A stretch of 64,000 bases of DNA from Mactromeris polynyma (lineage: Eukaryota > Mollusca > Bivalvia > Venerida > Mactridae), in assembly GCA_032209605.1 (NCBI GenBank), contig JASFXZ010000003.1, positions 11,100,807 through 11,164,806 on the forward strand, read 5' to 3'. The translations under genes were made by a program, and so were the position numbers. Numbering within the stretch: the first letter of the stretch is position 1; each line of letters starts with the position of its first letter. This document shows positions 57,168-64,000 of this stretch, in pieces. Under the pieces are notes generated by a model. The model did no database searches, was not told where the DNA came from, and saw only the letters and a list, made by a program, of their open reading frames with translations.

Positions 57168-57770
57168 CAGTGCCATGCGCTGTAGAAGGGTCCATGGGTT
57201 TGAAACTTGGGGTCAGTGTCATGCGCTGTAGAAGGGTCCATGGGTTTGAAACATGGGTTCAGTGCCAAGCGCTGTAGAAGGGTCCATGGGTTTGAAACCT
57301 GGGGTCAGTGCCATGCGCTGTAGGAGGGTCCATGGGTTTGAAACCTGGGGTCAGTGTCATGCGCTGTAGAAGGGTCCATGGGTTTGAAACCTGGGGTCAG
57401 TGCCATGCGCTGTAGGAGGGTCCATGGGTTTGAAACCTGGGGTCAGTGCCATGCGCTGTAGGAGGGTCCATGGGTTTGAAACCTGGGGTCAGTGCCATGC
57501 GCTGTAGGAGGGTCCATGGGTTTGAAACCTGGGGTCAGTGTCATGCGCTGTAGGAGGGTCCATGGGTTTGAAACCTGGGGTCAGTGCCATGCGCTGTAGG
57601 AGGGTCCATGGGTTTGAAACCTGGGGTCAGTGTCATGCGCTGTAGAAGGGTCCATGGGTTTGAAACCTAGGGTCAGTGCCATGCGCTGTAGAAGGGTCCA
57701 TGGGTTTGAAACCTGGGGTCAGTGCCATGCGCTGTAGGAGGGTCCATGGGTTTGAAACCTAGAGTCACTT
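57168..57770 (+). repeat. 46-bp tandem repeat, 13 units, tRNA-like
   Basis: Thirteen near-identical head-to-tail units read CAGTGCCATGCGCTGTAGGA then GGGTCCATGGGTTTGAAACC and TGGGGT. Units differ at a few positions only (TAGAAG/TAGGAG, TGCC/TGTC), implying recent amplification. Each unit has a CTGTAGA anticodon-loop-like string and, 12 bases later, a B-box-like GGTTTGAAACC, resembling the 3' half of a tRNA-Tyr. The T stem does not pair properly, so the tRNA origin is inference. Confidence 0.93.
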
Positions 57771-58738
57771 GCGAATTTCTTCATATTTTATTATCTATTT
57801 TGCAAACGACAACATGTGTGTGTTCCATTTTGAACAAACAGATGAGTGCCTGTCTATGTCTATTTTATCACTGTACTTGATATACCGACTTGTATTCTAA
57901 GTGCTCGTAATTACACGTTATACATACATAATACTAATAAGAAGCCAGATTCTGAGAATAATTATACTCTGATATAGAGACGGTATAAGCCCATTATGTT
58001 TCATGCTTCAGTTTAATTGCCATTAAACCTCCTCAAACAGTCGTTAGTCGTTCATTTAAGTCCACTTAAAAGCTTACAGCAAGCTAACAATCTTACAAAC
58101 TTAATACTAATCCATTCCTCGACTAATCACACGTTTAGGTGTTTAGCGAGCTATATATTTTCCCCGAGTCTTTAATGACTAAGTCTTAATTCCTATGATA
58201 AATTCGAAGTTATCATTTCGTCTTGGAAATCTGTCATCTATACCGCTATTATTCTATGCTTATCCCAGCGTAATTCATACTAACAAGGTAAAATCGATAC
58301 ATATATTGGCTAAATCCCGAGCCATCAATGTCACGTAGAAATAGGAACTCTCTCAAATACACGCGAACTCACACTCAACATGACAGATATTCGTTTGTTA
58401 AGGAGATATCGTGAAATAAAAACGCAATGTTTTTGTCTTTATTCCATATACATATGTTCAATCAATTCTTTCCAATATACCAAACAACGCTCGATACTTT
58501 TAAAATAATGTCGCGTTTTATTGATGTGCTTAAATTGCGCTACTTGATTAAATTATTCTACGAGCTGTGAATTACTTTGAGCAGAATTATTTTCAATTTA
58601 ATGACACCATAACTGTTTGTATGGTGCAGTAGGCAAATAAATATACGTATGAGGGTTGTTTATAAAGTGTTCACGAAACTAGCAGCTCTACTGATAGAGT
58701 GAAGGTCTAATATGTGTTTGCGCGTTTTTTGACAACCC
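57771..58738. other. Non-coding, nothing recognised
   Basis: This may include more of the decayed LINE upstream of 58739, but no coding similarity was recognised. Confidence 0.4.
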
Positions 58739-59077
58739 TTGCGTGTTTTTCTACATTGCATTTGGCAATTTAACGCGGAAGATATCAAAATCAACCTAAA
58801 AATCAAAGAATTTGTTACTTGTAGCTTAAATATGATAGAAAATGAATATCACTTTCTACTAACTTGTCAAAAATACAGAAATCTTAGAATTCAATACTTT
58901 AAAGGTTATTATTTCACCTGGCCAAACATAACAAAGTTTAAGAATCCTATGTGCAGAAATCCAAAAACTACATGTAATCTTGCGAAATTTATTTACTTTG
59001 CCAATTTATGTAGAAATCAACCCTATGTATAAAACTTTTTATGCAATAAATGATATTGTATTGTATTGTATTGTAAT
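58739..59077 (+). mobile_element. Non-LTR retrotransposon (LINE) 3' end
   Basis: The frame at 58739-59032 reads as the C-terminal tail of a LINE ORF2 protein. The string MIENEYHFLLTCQKYRNLR is the Cys/His segment typical of the tail after the reverse transcriptase in many invertebrate LINEs, followed by an aromatic-proline stretch (YYFTWPNITKF) and LAKFIYFANLCR. A stop at 59030 is followed by a short 3' UTR and an (ATTGT)n tail at 59053-59077, the usual 3' microsatellite end. The reverse transcriptase domain itself is absent, as expected for a 5'-truncated copy. Confidence 0.75.
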
Positions 59078-60492
59078 AGCAAAACGTTCGTAATGAATTT
59101 GCGTCTGTATTGTAAATTTATAGGAAGGTGTATGTGTAATATACAAGCATTTCTTTTTTATAAAGTAAACAAATGTGTCTGCCTATCCGTTCGAATTAGA
59201 ATTGCATACTTGAAGCATTTTAGCCTTTGTATCTTCATTCATGTACTCGATATAGTGTCATATGAAGCGGAAATAATTAATAAAACCTGTATAATTTGTT
59301 AATACATTTTCATAATAAAAATCAATTTTGATATCCTTCAGATCGAGGGGTAAAAGCGAAACCAGTCTATTTGCAAATAAATAAAGAAGCAGGTAGACTG
59401 GTTTTGCTCTCGTCCTTCGATATATACTCTGGATCGACAGAAGTTTGTAATTGATTCTTGTGTAAACCTCCTAACATCATACAGTGTCCGTGTCAATAGA
59501 CGCTTATTTACAATTCATAAATACTCAGTGCTCCTGTGGTATAATTAGTATGCCAACGTCTGACAGTTTGTTTCCGCCTTCTAACGATAGGTAGGCGGTA
59601 TCGTTTGACAGTTGTCAATAGCGTCGAGCAATCAGAGGTAAGGTAAAGAATTCCAATAGTATACGTCGACTCAATGGTTAAATAGAAATAAAGAATGAAT
59701 TATATGACTGCGTGGCTGGGAAAGGGATCGTCTTTATTGAGAACTTAAGTTTCCAAGTATGTTTAATGAGTATGTTTATAAGTCTGCTATATATAGACGT
59801 TGACTTATGTTAATTGTATTTCCCCAGACGCTGTAATGTAGATATACACACACGCCTTGTGCACAAATCACTCCAAGTTTTCTGGAATTCTGCGACTATA
59901 ATTGCGATCAATTATGGACATGAGTGGACATCTGTTATGATTCGCCGATAACCATACTATTTTAAACCCGATTCATTATTAGTATGTTTCCTGGTCAGTG
60001 CAATTCCACCATATTAACTTCGTTTGGTTACTAATCACGTGACTCTATATACGCCAACAGATCTTGATCGGTATTCATCGGCCTTGTTCGGCATTTCCCG
60101 GAAAATGTTCACATTTGCTTAAATATCATTTATATTTATTAAGATGATTCTATTTGTGATAATTGTCAGAACTAATCACCATGCAATTTAATCAAAGACA
60201 TTTTATATGGCAAATGTTATTTCACAGATCTCGTCAACTCGTTGTTTACCGAGAGAGCATCACGGAGGGTCCATTTTCAAATGGTTCTAGGTGTGAGCCA
60301 GTGGTATATATCTACTTTGATTTTTCATCACAAAGACAAAAAATATCTACAGAAAATACAACAAAACGATTTGTTTTCGAGAAAGACACTTTAATAACAC
60401 TTCAAATGAGCGTCTCGGACGAACATCCCATAGTCATGAATTATACAAGGCAAAAAATAAATAAATTGTATCCTATAGTATATATACAAATA
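59078..60492. other. Non-coding; contains one hairpin
   Basis: A 128-codon open frame (60163-60549) starts at TTG and runs into the repeat at 60493, with no family resemblance, so it is not called. The hairpin at 59343-59420 is listed separately. Confidence 0.4.
59343..59420. repeat. 27-bp imperfect hairpin
   Basis: TCGAGGGGTAAAAGCGAAAC with CAGTCTA (59343-59369) pairs with 59394-59420. About 21 of 27 positions are complementary, including an uninterrupted AAACCAGTCTA, with a 24-base loop. It may be a small foldback element or a hairpin RNA. Confidence 0.7.
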
Positions 60493-60680
60493 CAGTACAA
60501 CCCCTCCAGAACCTCGCCCTGTTGGAAATGCTCAATTGGCTGTTGTTGAGAGGTTGTTCCTCTTGAGAGGTTAAATGGGTAGCAGTTTTAACATTGAGTA
60601 AACATCAATAATGTTGTTGAGGAGAGGTTGTTGTTCAAGAGAGGGCCGCTCTGGAGAGATTGAGCAGTACAATGAAAGCT
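60493..60680. mobile_element. CAGTACAACC-type MITE-like repeat
   Basis: It begins TA-CAGTACAACCCCTCCAGA and shares GTTGTTGAGGA and CAAGAGAGGGCC then CTGGAGAG with 48128-48262. The right terminus is ill-defined (CAGTACAATG), so the exact end is uncertain. Confidence 0.6.
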
Positions 60681-62506
60681 GATACTCGAAACTAGGCGAC
60701 GTCGACACTCGTTATCTCTCAACATCGTAGTATTAAAACTCAAGAAATCGAAAATATAGACCGAATTAGTATAAGTATAAGTATCTCTCTTTATGCGAAA
60801 TGATGTTCAAAAAGTTATAGTGTCTTTTGCATCAAGGAAAATATCGACAAAGGCAACTTCGAGATAACGAGCGTCGAAAATGAACGTACACATATAAACC
60901 TGTTGTCTAAGGCACTAAAACCGTATAGAAACTATTTAATAACTATACATTTTAACAGTTTGCATTTTTCTGTGGTTTTATATAAAACAGTTTATATATT
61001 AGATTCATGATAGTCATGGCTATACGGTATATTTGTACAGTTTCATTTTAAACGCTATCATTTATTTTTTATTTTATTAAAGAGAGTAAAATAAAGCAAT
61101 ATGACAGTGCTCCCCAATGTAACCTACGTTACTGAGTTTTAGGAGTAACATACACATTGAACGACCATATAGATCATCGTGAATCAAGAGATAATCGTCG
61201 CACAATCGATTGCATTTGGAAAATGAATGACCTGTCATTTTATAATCATTTAATTTTACAACGTATACAAGAAATGTACTTAAGCTTAGAAGATATTGGT
61301 TTACCAAAACAAATCAAAACAAAAAGGGTAGAATATATTAAAATATTAAATCATAATGAATTAAGACGCACTAACAAAATTGATTGGCAACAATTTAAGT
61401 AAAAAATGCGATATTGCAATACAATGAAACACGAGTTTAGCATTGAGTTAGGTGAATAATGTTAGCTAATTGTGCAATTTTTTTTGTGCAGCAAAATTAA
61501 GACACTCTGGGATTCAACATGGTCTTATCAGCTTAATATCTATCCTGCTAGTTTCAATGTCATCTACACACACTGCAATTCATTCAGATACTTATGTTCG
61601 CATTCACTGATCAAGGAACAATTAAAAATAAAAATTGGCAATGAATGAATAAAAATGTACGAAATAAACTATGCTCATTAACTGGTATAGCACGAGGGAC
61701 AAATAGCACACACTCTAAATGAAATATAAATACTGCACTACTTTGACAAATATTACATATGTAACGATGTGACATCTTAATGAGAAACATCAAAAAACAT
61801 AATTAGAACTTACGTGTAAAAAACGAAAATATCATATTCAATATATAGTATAATATTATTGCACATAATATAGGTATCTACAATGTTAAATATTTTCAAG
61901 ATGATAAAAGGTTATATTAAATAATAAACGATTAAATATATATAAAAAGCACTAATATACATTTTATACACGTTACTATCACATACTCAAACCATTTCCC
62001 TGTCATTCTGTACAATTCAGTCTATTCAACAACCTTTCAATCACTCTTTTTCCATTTTCCATAAATAAAAATCACATATCAACCAAAAATCTCCATAGCA
62101 ACTATTCAAAACATTATTTCGAATACAACCACTAACAAACCAAACAAACGGTACCTTGCACAAACAATTTACTTACAAGTACCATCCGAAAATACCACTC
62201 ATTAACAATTTTTCTTTGCACCTCTCTTACAATCTGTCAAAATCTTGTCAAACATCTAAGCTAATTACCCAAACCACACTTCATACAAACACTATAGTAA
62301 CACAAACAGTACACAACTATCATATAATGTAATACCCATCAGAAGTTAAAGAGAACAATTTGCAAAACGCATCTATGACAGATATTCACATGCACCTAAC
62401 CAAGCTTAGCTTACTTGAATATTTTCAAATTCTAAAATGCAGCTCTAAAACGCATCTACCAATAAATATTTGACACTAGTTTTAATGTTGTTATGTTATA
62501 ATTATA
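60681..62506. other. 1.8 kb non-coding; probable 3' UTR/intergenic
   Basis: Part of this is expected to be the 3' UTR of the minus-strand gene ending at 62744, but several TTTATT strings prevent choosing a polyadenylation signal. The 81-codon plus-strand frame at 61157-61402 is unrecognised. Confidence 0.4.
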
Positions 62507-62683
62507 CAGTTGTACCTCGTTCATTCGAATTCATCGGGTCCGAAATTTTATTTCGAATACTACATGGTTTCGTTTAGCTCATTTCAATCCGACGTGCATA
62601 AGCAGATACATCAGAACCTGCTTATATATCGGATGATACCGAATATTCGGATAGGAGGTTGTCGAATAAACGAGGTCCGACTG
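62507..62683. mobile_element. CAGTTGTACC-type MITE with TA target duplication
   Basis: A 177-bp element, TA on both sides. The ends CAGTTGTACCTCGTTCATTC and (reverse complement) CAGTCGGACCTCGTTTATTC match at 17 of 20 positions. It is related to 51359-51516. It lies in the predicted 3' UTR of the minus-strand gene at 62744, 61 bases from its stop codon. Confidence 0.85.
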
Positions 62684-62743
62684 TAGTTCAATATTCATTT
62701 CAATTGTCATACACATTTTTTTTTCAATCGAAGATCGTCGCGT

Positions 62744-62889
62744 TTAGAACTCAGTTGCCGGTGCATCTTGAGGTAGAATAGGCACCGGGCTGTTCACACC
62801 TCTGTCTGGCTTTGGAGCTATCTTTGGTGACTTGGCTCGGCTGATCACTTTGATCTTTGGACCATCTCCCTCACCCTCACTGGCTAGAG
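62744..62889 (-). CDS. Last coding exon of an unrecognised gene
   Basis: On the minus strand an acceptor (TCTATTTTAATTCCATAG) ends at 62890. The exon reads through 48 complete codons after two phase bases to a TAA at 62746-62744. The peptide is hydrophilic: it starts LASEGEGDGPKIKVISRAKS, continues with a proline/lysine-rich stretch (PKIAPKPDRG) and ends ATEF. The composition differs sharply from the AT-rich flanks (balanced codons, few A/T third positions), which supports real coding. It looks like a disordered basic-proline tail of a scaffold or cytoskeletal protein, but I do not recognise the family. Upstream exons must lie beyond the right edge, because none was found in 62890-64000. Confidence 0.65.
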
Positions 62890-63399
62890 CTATGGAATTA
62901 AAATAGAACACTATAGTTATATCATCTGGTAGTGACTAAGTTTTGGTTACTGATCAAAAGTGCAAACTCGCAAGTCCTATTTCACATGGTTTCTACAAAG
63001 CTATGGGGGATACATCTTCCGTTGACTTTACCAGAAAGCTATAATATTTATTATCCAACTGAATTGAACAATTGGGAAAATCGATGTTAAAAAAAATGCA
63101 TCGTTTCAGATCACTTTATCATAATGTACTGAAGAATGTCAAAAAACAAAATGGCGGATCAGGCAGTTGATTGGTATATTGTTCATACTGTTCGCAGGTC
63201 ACTGCTGTATACGCATATGGTATCCTCTACTTTGTTCCTTTTTATCTTAATAAGTTTTCTAATATTGTATTGTAGATGTTTTAAAGTTTTCTGAAGCTGT
63301 GCTGTAATGTTAATACAAGTGTTTTATAGATGGCTTATTGGGTGTTTGCATCTTTTCAATACAGATTTATTATTATTATTCGTTATAGTTGTAAAGTTA
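62890..63399. other. Probable intron of the minus-strand gene
   Basis: No exon is seen. A TTATTATTATTATT run at about 63368 lies just beyond this span. Confidence 0.4.
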
Positions 63400-63605
63400 T
63401 TTTAGTCCGGAATTATGCCTCCCGGAGCTGCAAGTTCAATAGAGTCTTTATTTGTACAGAAATGGAATCAATGTTGTTAATAAACACATTTATCTGAGAT
63501 ATTGAGCATAATTTGAATAATTTGTGTATTATCTGTATATGTATACTCATGTGTCATTTGTAAATGATTTGAGTTAATAAAGTTATGTTATGTTATGTTA
63601 TGTTT
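63400..63605 (+). mobile_element. Probable LINE 3' UTR with (TTATG)n tail
   Basis: The segment with AATTATGCCTCCCGGAGCTG and AATAGAGTCTTTATTTGTAC ends in AATAAAGTTATGTTATGTTATG. A polyadenylation-like AATAAA directly followed by a short pentanucleotide microsatellite is the typical 3' end of invertebrate LINEs. No coding part was recognised upstream. Confidence 0.4.
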
Positions 63606-64000
63606 AACAGCACTTTATTTGCGAACTTTCCCAAAATCTGCAATGCGGCGAGATTCCACTATTCTCAGAGCGCATATATAATCATAGAACGCTGTTTCGT
63701 TTTGTGGAAAAGATGTTTGTTTGCAATTAAAGACGTGTTTCGGAAAGTACAACGCAACATCTCCAAAGCAATACCCTTTGGGAAATGCTAATTTCTGCTA
63801 CTCTTAAGAGGTTAAGCTGGCTGTCAAGTTTGACTGCGCGAAGTGAATCAAATTGTTGCGAGACGGCGTTGTCCAAAGAGAACAATCCTGGATATGTTGC
63901 ATTGCACTTATATCAGTTGGTCGGCTTATTCAATGTTTTGAATGTTCAGCTTTTCAAAGTTCTTAAAATGAATGAAAACGTGGAACATGAAATGACACAT
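63606..64000. other. Non-coding, nothing recognised
   Basis: A 68-codon open frame at 63585-63791 begins inside the repeat tail and shows no resemblance to a known family. Confidence 0.4.

Noticed and set aside
60163..60549. 128-codon plus-strand frame
   Set aside because: It begins at TTG, runs into a MITE-like repeat at its 3' end and shows no recognisable domain.

Overview
The window is eukaryotic, AT-rich and gene-poor. It is most likely from a mollusc and probably a bivalve. The reasons are spliceosomal splice signals, a single-exon vesicular acetylcholine transporter (VAChT) of animal type, SINE families I recognise from molluscan genomes (V-SINE/RUDI-like copies and a tRNA-derived SINE whose 3' end reads ACATAACTGAAATACT), many short CAGT-ended MITEs, and a molluscan-style LINE 3' end. 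I cannot name the species.

Layout. Positions 1-19.4 kb hold repeats: four tandem arrays (91-, 22-, 132- and 46-bp units), SINE and MITE copies and dispersed repeats. They also hold one convincing small exon on the minus strand (5900-6036) with an acceptor, a strong ATG and a donor. Positions 19444-24913 are a 5.47-kb mobile element bounded by perfect 35-bp terminal inverted repeats. It carries two overlapping plus-strand reading frames that together make one protein of about 1,500 residues. Positions 26156-27850 (minus) are the intronless VAChT gene. From 28 to 62 kb I see no gene, only SINEs, MITEs, hairpins, a second 46-bp array and a LINE tail. At 62744-62889 (minus) is a well-formed last coding exon of an unrecognised gene whose body lies beyond the right edge.

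How the genes relate. In animals VAChT normally sits inside an early intron of the choline acetyltransferase (ChAT) gene, on the same strand. The exon at 5900-6036 lies on the same strand, about 20 kb downstream of VAChT, and is preceded by a splice acceptor. I therefore propose, without proof, that it is the first coding exon of ChAT and that about 6-28 kb is a large cholinergic-locus intron. The mobile element would then be an antisense insertion in that intron, ending 1.2 kb from the VAChT stop codon.

The most unusual object is the mobile element. Its protein joins cysteine/histidine finger pairs, a central region with DDE-like spaced acidic residues, a FEN1/XPG-like flap-nuclease domain with all seven metal-binding positions recognisable, and a C-terminal tesmin/TSO1-type CXC domain. 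The nuclease active site is split by a +1 frameshift, so this copy is probably damaged although its termini are still identical.
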